Assembly: GCA_045531755.1 (NCBI GenBank)
Contig: JAZSEP010000035.1
Location: forward strand, 1 to 17,184
Origin: UBA11540 sp045531755
GTDB taxonomy: Bacteria > Bacillota > Clostridia > Oscillospirales > Ruminococcaceae
Direction of reading: 5' to 3'
Length of the DNA stretch: 17,184 nucleotides
The notes under the pieces are model-generated. The model did not search any database and was not told where the DNA came from. It was given only the letters and a program-made list of their open reading frames with translations. Positions 1-6,460 of the stretch are shown one piece after another. Both the position numbers and the translations under genes were made by a program. The first letter of the stretch is position 1; every line of letters starts with the position of its first letter.

Positions 1-6
1 TACATT

Positions 7-1110
7 TTACCAATGCTTTGCCAAAGGTTCAATTTGATTTTTGATAAGGTTAAATTCCACGTTATCAAATAGGAACTCAAACTCTTTGGATTTCATAGTT
101 TCAATTAAAAACAGTGCATTGTTCCGAGTATCATTTGTTGAAAAATTTCCTCGACGCATTCCTTTGAAAAGCAAGCAAGTATACTCACCGCCTTGATCCC
201 AATTCAAAAAGGCTATGGCATGCTCTGATGCTTTTTTTAGGTGATGCAGCGTTTTCTCGGCAGATTGAAGTCCAGCATAGTATTTTGCTTGAGCGGAATG
301 TATATCTGTCAAATGGCTATGATAGAAACCATAGTTTCCGTCTTCAAATATAATGTCCAATAATGCGATTGATTTATCTCTCAAAATGCTATTTTCTTTG
401 CCACTATATTCCCATTCGCCATTATCCATTTTAGTATCCATATGACAGATTCCTGTTTCAAGGAATTGTACATATAAATACATTTCCGTTTGTTTTGCAC
501 GCAGTTTTTCATCTCCGGTAGCAATTCTTGACATTAACGCCTGTTGGCATACTGCCATATGAGGCATTTTTCGTGCCAAGTCTTTGGCCTTTTCGTTTTC
601 ACCCATGTCTCTGTATGAAAAGCACAATATCTGTACAGCACCATTTCTTATCTCGTCTTGCGTGCAAGAATTCAATATTTTTTCTCCCAATGTAATTGCT
701 TCTTGCCTAAAAAGCGTCCTTTGTTCAGCACTATAGTCAGTATCATCACTCTGGCTTGATGCAACGTACATAAGATCATGCATTAACAAATAGCTTTTTG
801 GAAATTTACGTAAGCCATCTTCCAATATTTCTCGCGCTTCTTTAAAATAACCGCGAGAAGATTTTTCATCTGCTTTTTTTCGTACCTCGTTGATTTCTTC
901 TTCCTGTTTTGTAACATCTATTCCAAGCAGCTCGTCTGCAGAAATATTAAATATGCTGCAAAGCAACGGCAACAAGGATATGTCGGGCATAGCGGAATCG
1001 GTTTCCCAACGGCTGACCGCCTGAGAAGAAATTGATAATATTTCCGCAAGCTCTTCTTGTGTCATATCTGCGTTTTTACGCAGTCTTTTGATATTTTGTC
1101 CAATCGTCAT
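7..1110 (-). CDS. XRE-family helix-turn-helix regulator with long C-terminal helical region
   Basis: A 367-residue predicted cytoplasmic DNA-binding regulator. Residues 5-64 form a typical XRE/Cro-CI helix-turn-helix: the run MTQEELAEILSIS is followed by QAVSRWETD and the PDISLLPLLCSIFNISADELLG tail. The remaining 300 residues are largely helical, with spaced Ala, Leu and Tyr that suggest TPR-like repeats, as in many Firmicutes XRE regulators; I cannot assign a ligand. ATG at 1108-1110 has a strong GGAGG at 1119-1123 with 8 bases between. It has its own promoter (1159-1187) and lies downstream of a terminator, so it is probably a single-gene unit. Parts look A+T richer than the core genes (18 of the first 60 bases are G or C, against 28 of 60 at 12001-12060), weakly suggesting an accessory origin. 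The call of the N-terminal domain is secure; the target genes are unknown. Confidence 0.93.
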   Translation of the reverse strand: MTIGQNIKRLRKNADMTQEELAEILSISSQAVSRWETDSAMPDISLLPLLCSIFNISADELLGIDVTKQEEEINEVRKKADEKSSRGYFKEAREILEDGLRKFPKSYLLMHDLMYVASSQSDDTDYSAEQRTLFRQEAITLGEKILNSCTQDEIRNGAVQILCFSYRDMGENEKAKDLARKMPHMAVCQQALMSRIATGDEKLRAKQTEMYLYVQFLETGICHMDTKMDNGEWEYSGKENSILRDKSIALLDIIFEDGNYGFYHSHLTDIHSAQAKYYAGLQSAEKTLHHLKKASEHAIAFLNWDQGGEYTCLLFKGMRRGNFSTNDTRNNALFLIETMKSKEFEFLFDNVEFNLIKNQIEPLAKHW

Positions 1111-1133
1111 AAAAATGTCCTCCCGAGATTATT

Positions 1134-1151
1134 CAGGCGGTACCGTTCCTG
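1134..1151. promoter_or_regulatory. Possible operator: imperfect palindrome over the XRE transcription start
   Basis: CAGGCGGTACCGTTCCTG has a perfect 8-base core (CGGTACCG) flanked by CAGG and CCTG arms offset by two bases. It lies just downstream of the predicted -10 element and across the likely start of transcription, where an autorepressor could bind. XRE regulators often bind short dyads in their own promoters, so autoregulation is an inference, not shown. Confidence 0.35.
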
Positions 1152-1158
1152 TAACTAT

Positions 1159-1187
1159 ATTCTATCATTGCACCAAATAAATGTCTA
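1159..1187 (-). promoter_or_regulatory. Sigma-A-type promoter of the XRE regulator
   Basis: On the minus strand TAGACA (1187-1182) and TAGAAT (1164-1159) are separated by exactly 17 bases. Each hexamer matches the sigma-A consensus at five of six positions. Transcription would start near 1152, giving a leader of about 40 bases before the ATG at 1110. There is no competing candidate in the intergenic region. Confidence 0.7.
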
Positions 1188-1255
1188 CCTTTCAGTAATT
1201 GAGAGAAAATCAACTGTAAGTTTCAAAATTGCAATCTATCGTATATAGTTAGACG

Positions 1256-1290
1256 AAAAAAGACATGCTCAAAACGAACATGTCTTTTTT
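1256..1290 (-). terminator. Intrinsic terminator after the FKBP lipoprotein gene
   Basis: A 12-bp perfect stem (1256-1267 with 1279-1290; core GACATG/CATGTC plus A/T pairs) closes an 11-base loop and ends in six T on either strand. It begins about 50 bases beyond the stop codon at 1343, so it terminates the lipoprotein transcript and isolates the XRE gene. The A and T tracts make it potentially bidirectional, but no plus-strand gene enters it. Confidence 0.85.
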
Positions 1291-1342
1291 AATATAACCT
1301 GCTTTATCACAGATACGCTAACGTCGGCTCTTTTATTCTTGA

Positions 1343-2383
1343 TTATTCGGCTTTTGGTTCAACCTCTACGGCGTAGGCACGAATAAATTCGATTACCTTC
1401 TCGTAGTAAACAGCCTCTTGGATATCCTCTTCGGGATAGTTTGCTATCATATCGTCTGCAGTCATTCCGTTTTCTTCTGCAAATTGATTTACAAACGCGG
1501 TGTACTCCTCATCGGTATACGAAATGTTGTACTTTTCTACCATAGTCTGAATAGCGAGACTTCCCTTTATCGTATTCTTTGCCTCGTCAAGCATATACTT
1601 TTCAGCTCCCTCTTCGGTGCCGAGATTTGTATAGTTTGCGATGAATTCAGCGTAAGAAACCTGGAACATCTCAGCATACGCCTTTAGATAGTACTCCATT
1701 TCATCAATCTGTGCATCAATCTCGTCCTGAGGATATTTCTTTACCTCGGTTACCTCGAGCAGCTGTGTCCAAAGCTCGTTTTTCTGATTGAGCAATCCTT
1801 GCTCTTCTTTTTGCTGGGCAAGGACTTCTTTGAGGTGTTCCTCAAACTCTGCCGTTGTTGAATAGCCTGCATAAGAGGAAACTGTCGCATCGTTATACTC
1901 CGGAACAACCGTTTTCTTAATCGCCTTGAGGGTATAGTTGAATGTAACGGGTTTTCCTGCAAGGTCGGGGTTATTCGGATAGGAGTCGGGGAATTTGAGT
2001 TCTGCGGAGAAGGACTCTCCTACGTTTTTTCCTACTATAGCTTCTTCAAAGCCGTCGATAAATCCGCCGCCGCAAAGCGAAGATATTGTGTAGTCTTTAG
2101 CTGTACCGCCCTCAAAAGCAACGCCATCTACAAGGCCCTCAAAATCGATTACAACTACGTTGCCTTCCGCAGCGCTCTCGCCCGTAATTTCTTCCTCGTA
2201 CTTATTCTCAGCGAGGAAGGCGGAAATAGCGGTATTTATGTCTTCCTGTGTGACCGCTGTGTCATATTTGGTTATTGTGAAGCCCTTGATATCACCGATG
2301 GTGACGTTATTGTCTTTTCCGCATCCTGCAAATGCCATAGAGAGCACCAAAACAAGCGCGATAATTCTTGCGATATTTTTCAT
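1343..2383 (-). CDS. Secreted trigger-factor-like FKBP-type peptidyl-prolyl isomerase lipoprotein
   Basis: Predicted 346-residue extracytoplasmic folding factor. The start chosen is ATG at 2381-2383, preceded by AAAGGTAGT. An upstream in-frame ATG at 2473 is rejected because it lies upstream of the predicted promoter and lacks a signal-peptide context. The protein opens with KNIARII, a hydrophobic run and FAGC (Cys21), a lipobox. Residues 74-157 match the FKBP domain of trigger factor (GNVVVIDFEG, GFIDGFEEAIVGKNVGE), and residues 160-345 are a helical chaperone-like C-terminal region. The trigger-factor ribosome-binding domain is absent, so this is not cytosolic Tig. It probably acts on proteins emerging from the Sec channel, by analogy with PrsA; substrates are unknown. 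It forms a single-gene unit with its own promoter and terminator. Product class is secure, isomerase activity inferred. Confidence 0.9.
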   Translation of the reverse strand: MKNIARIIALVLVLSMAFAGCGKDNNVTIGDIKGFTITKYDTAVTQEDINTAISAFLAENKYEEEITGESAAEGNVVVIDFEGLVDGVAFEGGTAKDYTISSLCGGGFIDGFEEAIVGKNVGESFSAELKFPDSYPNNPDLAGKPVTFNYTLKAIKKTVVPEYNDATVSSYAGYSTTAEFEEHLKEVLAQQKEEQGLLNQKNELWTQLLEVTEVKKYPQDEIDAQIDEMEYYLKAYAEMFQVSYAEFIANYTNLGTEEGAEKYMLDEAKNTIKGSLAIQTMVEKYNISYTDEEYTAFVNQFAEENGMTADDMIANYPEEDIQEAVYYEKVIEFIRAYAVEVEPKAE

Positions 2384-2414
2384 AGTTTTACTACCTTTCA
2401 TTTTTCTCTTAACA

Positions 2415-2443
2415 AATATATCACAAAGGCGCGTGATTTTAAA
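2415..2443 (-). promoter_or_regulatory. Sigma-A-type extended -10 promoter of the FKBP lipoprotein
   Basis: On the minus strand TTTAAA (2443-2438) and TATATT (2420-2415) are 17 bases apart, and the -10 is preceded by TG plus one base, an extended -10. The start would be near 2408, leaving a leader of about 25 bases to the ATG at 2383. This also argues for the short start over the ATG at 2473. Confidence 0.65.
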
Positions 2444-2488
2444 GAGAAAATTAAAATTATTTACAAACTCCAAGAAATTTGTTCATTT

Positions 2489-2707
2489 TCAGAGCTCGAA
2501 ATCCTTTTGTTCGTATTCCGAAACCTTTTGCGGAGGCTTCTTTGGAACGCGCTTGAGGGGGTCGTATCTAAACCGGCGGCATTTGTAATAAAGCGCGGTT
2601 ACGCCCTTTTTCTTACATAAAACGTTTTTGCCGTCGCTTGTGAGCTTGCCCAAAGCGCAGTATTCGCACGCAGGTTCAATATTTTTGCCGAAGAATCTGA
2701 ATTTCAT
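2489..2707 (-). CDS. Small Cys-rich, zinc-ribbon-like protein paired with the ylbJ-like gene
   Basis: A 72-residue basic protein of unknown function. ATG at 2705-2707 is preceded by GGAG (GGAGAAAAAGAAA then ATG); a longer in-frame reading from 2776 is rejected because it lies inside the upstream gene. The start overlaps that gene's stop as ATGA, so translation is likely coupled. Four cysteines (C14, C17, C31, C43), the first two as CEYC, could bind one zinc. The C-terminal part is rich in Lys, Arg and Pro (CRRFRYDPLKRVPKKPP), so nucleic acid or membrane-surface binding is conceivable. There is no signal peptide or membrane segment. Because of the coupling it may belong to the same sporulation step as its neighbour; that is inference from position only. 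Confidence 0.8.
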   Translation of the reverse strand: MKFRFFGKNIEPACEYCALGKLTSDGKNVLCKKKGVTALYYKCRRFRYDPLKRVPKKPPQKVSEYEQKDFEL

Positions 2708-3810
2708 TTTCTTTTTCTCCTCTGCAACAAAAGCGAAATATTTTTGTCCACCGTTATTGCAAAGCAGGCACAGCACAACAAAAACAGCGCTGTGGACACA
2801 AATCCCGTGGGGGTTTGCTGTGTGTTTGTGCCGAGCATATATGCAGTTGCAATATCGGTATCGGTTATATTTATTATAATGTATGTCAGCGTTGCAGTCA
2901 ACACCGCGTGCAACAAACGAAAGAAAACAAGTTCAAAAAAATTTATCTTGCAGCCAGAAAAATAGGATATCACCTGTGCCCATATACTCATTCCGCCAAG
3001 CGAAACTGCCGCCGAGCAGAGCAAAACGCCTGTTAACGCAGGGCAGTCGATGCACGCACGACTTCCCGAAACGACGTCGAAAAGCACCTGCAAAACAGCT
3101 TTAGAGGTTTCGGCGTTGTGGGTAAGCGGTGTCAAAAGGTCTATGAAAAGAGCTTCTATCCCCGTTTCGCTCAGAAGGGTCAGCACCGTAGAAAAGGTTA
3201 TGGTAAATCCCGATATACAGAGCATAGCGTGGGTACTGTCGGTGACGGATTTTACGAAACAGTCAGCCAATCCCATTCTTTGCGGTTTTGAAATTATGGT
3301 GTGCGGTGTTTTTTTACCTCTTGACAAGACACCTATAAGCACCGCAGTGAAAAGGTGTGAAAAGCAGATTATTCCTCCTGTTTTTGCACTGCCAAAGAGT
3401 CCTATTCCAATTGCCGAAATGACGTAGGCAGGGCTTGCGTTTATACAGAACCGGAGCATTTTTTGTGCGGTTTGGGTATCTATCTCTCCTCTATTCAACA
3501 TATCCGATATCAGCTTTGCTCCGCAGGGATATCCGCCGAGCATACTGAGTACTACCGTTTTGGCGCAGTCTTTGGGAAGATTGAAAACAAAGCCTATTGG
3601 TTTTCCGAGAAGCCGTCCGAGCACGTCGGAGCAAGCCGAATTTGAAATGAAGGTTGCAACAATCATAAAGGTCATAAGCGAAGGGACCACAGAGGTAAGG
3701 CAGTTTACTATCGCATCTGCCACAGAGGCGCGCACGGCATCGGATTTCAGAAGTATTACAACGGCTATAATCATTACAAGCAGTGTGAAGAAAATTTTTC
3801 TGAGTTTCAT
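2704..3810 (-). CDS. ylbJ: Sporulation integral membrane protein, YlbJ/SpoVV family
   Basis: A 368-residue polytopic membrane protein. Family features are visible: the N-terminal hydrophobic segment, SVVPSLMTFMIVATFI, the GGYPCGAKL motif near residues 90-98, RFCINASPAYVI soon after, and repeated membrane segments to the C-terminus, all characteristic of YlbJ and of nucleoside-recognition gate proteins. In Bacillus subtilis YlbJ (SpoVV) is made in the mother cell under sigma-E and is needed to move dipicolinic acid across the outer forespore membrane. A similar role here is inferred from family. ATG at 3808-3810 has AGAGGTG five bases upstream. The gene is divergent from yqfC across 79 bases and overlaps the small Cys-rich gene by four bases. 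Length agrees with the family. Confidence 0.88.
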   Translation of the reverse strand: MKLRKIFFTLLVMIIAVVILLKSDAVRASVADAIVNCLTSVVPSLMTFMIVATFISNSACSDVLGRLLGKPIGFVFNLPKDCAKTVVLSMLGGYPCGAKLISDMLNRGEIDTQTAQKMLRFCINASPAYVISAIGIGLFGSAKTGGIICFSHLFTAVLIGVLSRGKKTPHTIISKPQRMGLADCFVKSVTDSTHAMLCISGFTITFSTVLTLLSETGIEALFIDLLTPLTHNAETSKAVLQVLFDVVSGSRACIDCPALTGVLLCSAAVSLGGMSIWAQVISYFSGCKINFFELVFFRLLHAVLTATLTYIIINITDTDIATAYMLGTNTQQTPTGFVSTALFLLCCACFAITVDKNISLLLQRRKRK

Positions 3811-3889
3811 CCAAACACCTCTTTAAAGCTTATGTTAAAGAATATTTAGGTATGAAGAAAAGTAAACATATTAAAAAGGGGGTTGGCAA
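3811..3889. promoter_or_regulatory. Divergent sporulation promoter region (ylbJ-like / yqfC)
   Basis: This 79-base region must carry promoters for both flanking operons. On the minus strand CATACCTA (3854-3847) resembles the sigma-E -10 element, but the nearest -35-like TAATATG (3873-3867) is only 12 bases away. On the plus strand GAATATT (3840-3846) fits the sigma-E -35 consensus, yet CATATTAA (3867-3874) is 20 bases away. Sigma-E control of both sides is expected from their Bacillus counterparts, but spacing is not canonical on either strand. GGGGG at 3878-3882 serves yqfC. Confidence 0.4.
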
Positions 3890-4162
3890 ATGAAGGGGCG
3901 CAGGCTTAAAAAGAAGGTCGCTGACCTTATTGACGCTCCCGTTTCGGTGATTTCGGGGAGCTTTATTGAGATTTTTTCCAACGTCGAAGCCTCGGTTGAG
4001 GGTTGCAGGAGTATTCTTGAATATGACAGCTCGTGCATAAAGCTGGAGTGCCGTGACGTTTGTGTCGCTTTCAGAGGTGACGGACTATACATTCGCGCAA
4101 TGAACGACAGCTGTGCGACGGTGTGCGGAACAATAGTTTCGATAGATTTTGGGGCAATTTAG
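3890..4162 (+). CDS. yqfC: Sporulation protein YqfC
   Basis: A 90-residue protein of the YabP/YqfC family. The N-terminus KGRRLKKKVADLIDAPVSV, the central SILEYDSSCIKLEC and the end GTIVSIDFGAI match YqfC. In Bacillus subtilis yqfC is transcribed by sigma-E in the mother cell together with yqfD; the biochemical role is not established. The ATG is preceded by a strong AAAGGGGG, and yqfD follows after 12 bases, so the two form an operon. It is a distant relative of YabP encoded at 7733-8014, which means this window holds both members of the family. Confidence is high from the domain and the yqfD neighbour. Confidence 0.9.
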   Translation: MKGRRLKKKVADLIDAPVSVISGSFIEIFSNVEASVEGCRSILEYDSSCIKLECRDVCVAFRGDGLYIRAMNDSCATVCGTIVSIDFGAI

Positions 4163-4174
4163 GGGTGATTTGAG

Positions 4175-5374
4175 ATGTTTGTTCTGAAGCTACTCAGATT
4201 CATCACCGGATACGTGAAGTTTCAAGCGCGCGGAGTGTTCTTCGAAAGGTTTTTGACCACGTGCGCTCACCAAGGCATACGGGTTTTTGAGCCGTCGAAA
4301 AAAGACGATATAATGACAGGCTACGTATTCGCAAGGGATTACAGGAAATTGAAAAAGCCTGCAAGGAAAGCAGGACTTCGTCTGAGGATAACCAAAAAAG
4401 CAGGCATACCGTTTTTTGTAAGCAGATACAAAAGGCGTCTTGGTATCGTGACCGGCATTATACTTTTTCTTTCCGCGCTCACCATTCTTTCGAACTTCGT
4501 TTGGTCGATAGAGGTGGTTGGCGTTGAAACAGTTGACAAGCAGGAAATTATCGCTTCGCTTGAGGAGCTTGGATTCGGGGTCGGAAGCTACATACCGTCT
4601 ATCGACGTAAGAAGACTTGAGCAACAGTTTTTATTGGGGAACGACGAGATAGCCTGGATTGGAATCAACATAAACTCAAGCGTCGCCGAAATACAGGTAC
4701 ACGAGCGAGTGAAGAGCCCTGAATTTACCGTTGACAACGACAAAGCCTGTGACGTTGTGGCATCACAGGCAGGGCTTATCAAATATATGGAGGTTTATGA
4801 CGGGCAGGCGCAGGTTAGTGTGGGCGAGGTGGTTTTTGAGGGACAGCTTTTGGTGAGCGGAATCCTTGAAGACGTGAAGGGAAACGTAACACTCAAGCAC
4901 GCGAGGGCAAAGATTTTGGCGCTCGTTTGGGAGGATGTTGAGATAGAGGTTGATATGTCACGCAGATATCACGTTGACACAGGAGAAAAAAAGACCTTGA
5001 ACACTCTTGTGTTTTTTGGGGTAAAAATTCCTCTTTACCTCTCCGAAAAGGCTGATTTTAATTATTACCAAGAGAGTTCAACAGTCGGTCTGAGTATCTT
5101 TGGTTTTGAGCTTCCGATTTCGGTGGAAAAACGAGTTTTGATAGGTTACGAGGAACAGATTGAAGAGCTGTCGGAAGAATCGGCGAAAAAATTGGCCTTT
5201 GAAAAGCTCGATTTATACATTCAGGAAAATCTTCCCGATGCGCACATCGAGTCACGTGATGCTAACGAGAGGATTGAGGGTGGAAGGTATATTCTGACCG
5301 CTAATCTGAAGATCAAAAAGGATATTGCAAAAGAAAAAGAGATCCTTTTTGACGAGAAAACAGACCTGCAATAG
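4175..5374 (+). CDS. yqfD: Sporulation protein YqfD
   Basis: A 399-residue single-pass membrane protein, close to the length of Bacillus YqfD. A basic cytoplasmic N-terminal region of about 87 residues is followed by one membrane segment (about 88-109, GIVTGIILFLSALTILSNFV) and a large domain that begins VWSIEVVGVETVDKQEI, reminiscent of POTRA-type folds, placing most of the protein outside the mother-cell cytoplasm or in the space between spore membranes. YqfD is a sigma-E-dependent sporulation protein in Bacillus; its exact activity is unknown. The start has GGGGTGA six bases upstream. The last six codons, including TAG, lie inside the terminator hairpin at 5357-5386. Confidence 0.92.
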   Translation: MFVLKLLRFITGYVKFQARGVFFERFLTTCAHQGIRVFEPSKKDDIMTGYVFARDYRKLKKPARKAGLRLRITKKAGIPFFVSRYKRRLGIVTGIILFLSALTILSNFVWSIEVVGVETVDKQEIIASLEELGFGVGSYIPSIDVRRLEQQFLLGNDEIAWIGININSSVAEIQVHERVKSPEFTVDNDKACDVVASQAGLIKYMEVYDGQAQVSVGEVVFEGQLLVSGILEDVKGNVTLKHARAKILALVWEDVEIEVDMSRRYHVDTGEKKTLNTLVFFGVKIPLYLSEKADFNYYQESSTVGLSIFGFELPISVEKRVLIGYEEQIEELSEESAKKLAFEKLDLYIQENLPDAHIESRDANERIEGGRYILTANLKIKKDIAKEKEILFDEKTDLQ

Positions 5375-5386
5375 CAGGTCTGTTTT
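5357..5386. terminator. Bidirectional intrinsic terminator shared by yqfD and the DUF6472-like gene
   Basis: A perfect 13-bp stem (5357-5369 with 5374-5386; core CAGACCTGC) with a four-base AATA loop. Five T follow on the plus strand and four on the minus strand. The final yqfD codons form the left arm, and its TAG stop (5372-5374) spans the loop and the first base of the right arm. The TAA stop of the convergent gene (5386-5388) touches the other end. One 30-base element therefore ends both transcripts. Confidence 0.88.
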
Positions 5387-5562
5387 TACATCTGTTTTCT
5401 GACCATTTTATACTCGTCGCCGTCGCGGAAATAGGGGCAGTTGTCATTTGTTCCGCTCAAAAATCTCGCAAGCTCGTCTTCGTCGAGGTTCATATCGCAG
5501 ACGTAGCAGTCATAGTCCTCGTCATAGACGTAGTATGCGCAAAAATCACAGTTTGTTTTCAT
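5386..5562 (-). CDS. 58-residue Cys-rich protein resembling DUF6472
   Basis: This short gene reads MKTNCDFCAYYVYDEDYDCY and continues to residue 58. Five cysteines are present: C5 and C8, C19 and C22 as two CxxC pairs, and C42, a pattern that can hold one zinc. The rest is strongly acidic with many Tyr and Asp (DMNLDEDELARFL, NCPYFRDGDEY). It resembles the small DUF6472 proteins of Clostridia, whose function is unknown. ATG at 5560-5562 has AAGAGGTG upstream, part of which overlaps the end of the fumarase gene; the stop-to-start gap is 10 bases, so it is cotranscribed with fumarase. The TAA stop lies at the edge of the terminator. Coding is well supported by the ribosome site, residue pattern and snug fit between flanking features; the family name is from memory. 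Confidence 0.82.
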   Translation of the reverse strand: MKTNCDFCAYYVYDEDYDCYVCDMNLDEDELARFLSGTNDNCPYFRDGDEYKMVRKQM

Positions 5563-5572
5563 ATTGCACCTC

Positions 5573-6415
5573 TTAAAGCGTTGCCGTTTTGTGTCTTGTT
5601 ACGTGGCAGCCGACGTTCACTGCAACGGGAAGTCCTGCGATGTGGGTCGCAAACTGTTCGATATTAACACCGAGCGCGGTGGTATCTCCGCCAAAGCCCT
5701 GCGGTCCGACGTCAGTCTTGTTAATCCTTTCGAGCAGTTGATTTTCCATCTCGGCATAGGTTGGGTTTGGATTTGGTTTATCAAGGCTTCTGCAGAGTGC
5801 TTTTTTTGAAAGCATTGCACAGTATTCGAAATCTCCGCCTATTCCCACGCCCACTACTATCGGAGGGCAAGGGTTTCCGCCTGCTTTTTTAACCGTATCG
5901 ACCACAAAGCTCATTATATCCTCTTTGGTTGCGGACGGGGTGAACATCCTTATACTGCTCATATTTTCACTTCCGAAGCCCTTGGGAGCGACTGTGATTT
6001 CAACGGTATCGCCTTCAACGATTTCGGTATAGATTATTGCAGGGGTATTGTCGTTGGTATTTACTCTTTCGATGGGGTCGCCGACAACGGAAAGGCGCAG
6101 ATAGCCGTTTTTATAGCCTTGTCTTACCCCTTCGTTTATCGCATCGTTCAAAGCGCCGCCGACAAGGTGTACGTCCTGACCGAGCTTTACAAACACTATC
6201 GCCATGCCCGTATCCTGACAGATTGCTATATTCATATCCCTTGCTGTGTTGAAGTTTTCGACAAGGTCGCCGAGCACCTCGCGAGCAAGCTTATTGCTTT
6301 CGCTCTTACAAGCAGCGCACAGTCTGTCGGCAACGTCACACGGAAGATTTACGTTCGCTTCAATGCAAAGCCTTGCGACAGTATCAGTTATGAGTTTTGT
6401 ATCTATCTCTCGCAT
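5573..6415 (-). CDS. fumA: Fumarate hydratase, Fe-S dependent (class I), alpha subunit
   Basis: A 280-residue subunit of the two-subunit class I fumarase or tartrate dehydratase family, which uses a [4Fe-4S] cluster to interconvert fumarate and malate. The three expected cluster ligands are present: C66 in ICQDTG, C183 in GGNPCPP and C270 in NVGCHVTRH. Other hallmarks are KGFGSEN near residues 145-151 and GPQGFGGDTTALGV. The start at 6413-6415 (ATG) has GGAG six bases upstream; a TTG four codons earlier would sit on that site and is rejected. Normally the beta subunit follows directly; here the DUF6472-like gene follows instead and no beta subunit exists in the window. Substrate (fumarate versus tartrate) cannot be settled from this subunit. 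A terminator stands immediately upstream. Confidence 0.92.
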   Translation of the reverse strand: MREIDTKLITDTVARLCIEANVNLPCDVADRLCAACKSESNKLAREVLGDLVENFNTARDMNIAICQDTGMAIVFVKLGQDVHLVGGALNDAINEGVRQGYKNGYLRLSVVGDPIERVNTNDNTPAIIYTEIVEGDTVEITVAPKGFGSENMSSIRMFTPSATKEDIMSFVVDTVKKAGGNPCPPIVVGVGIGGDFEYCAMLSKKALCRSLDKPNPNPTYAEMENQLLERINKTDVGPQGFGGDTTALGVNIEQFATHIAGLPVAVNVGCHVTRHKTATL

Positions 6416-6428
6416 ATTTTTCTCCAAA

Positions 6429-6454
6429 ACAAAAGACAGCCGAAAGGCTGTCTT
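6429..6454 (-). terminator. Intrinsic terminator between yabR and fumarase
   Basis: On the minus strand AAGACAGCC and GGCTGTCTT (6454-6446 and 6441-6433) pair as a 9-bp perfect stem with a TTTC loop, followed by TTGTTTT. The hairpin starts just after the yabR stop at 6461, and its T-rich tail runs straight into the fumarase ribosome site near 6422. It should end the long upstream operon, or act as a partial attenuator for fumarase. Confidence 0.8.
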
Positions 6455-6460
6455 GATGGT

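Noticed and set aside
1057..1248. 63-residue plus-strand reading frame over the XRE start and promoter
   Set aside because: No ribosome site, no recognisable protein pattern, and it runs antisense through the XRE helix-turn-helix codons and promoter.
2462..2488. Weak dyad (ACAAA/TTTGT) after the small Cys-rich gene as a terminator
   Set aside because: Only a five-base A/T stem with a long loop; it would not be stable.
5573..6427. Fumarase starting at the TTG at 6427
   Set aside because: That codon sits on the GGAG ribosome site that serves the ATG at 6413-6415.
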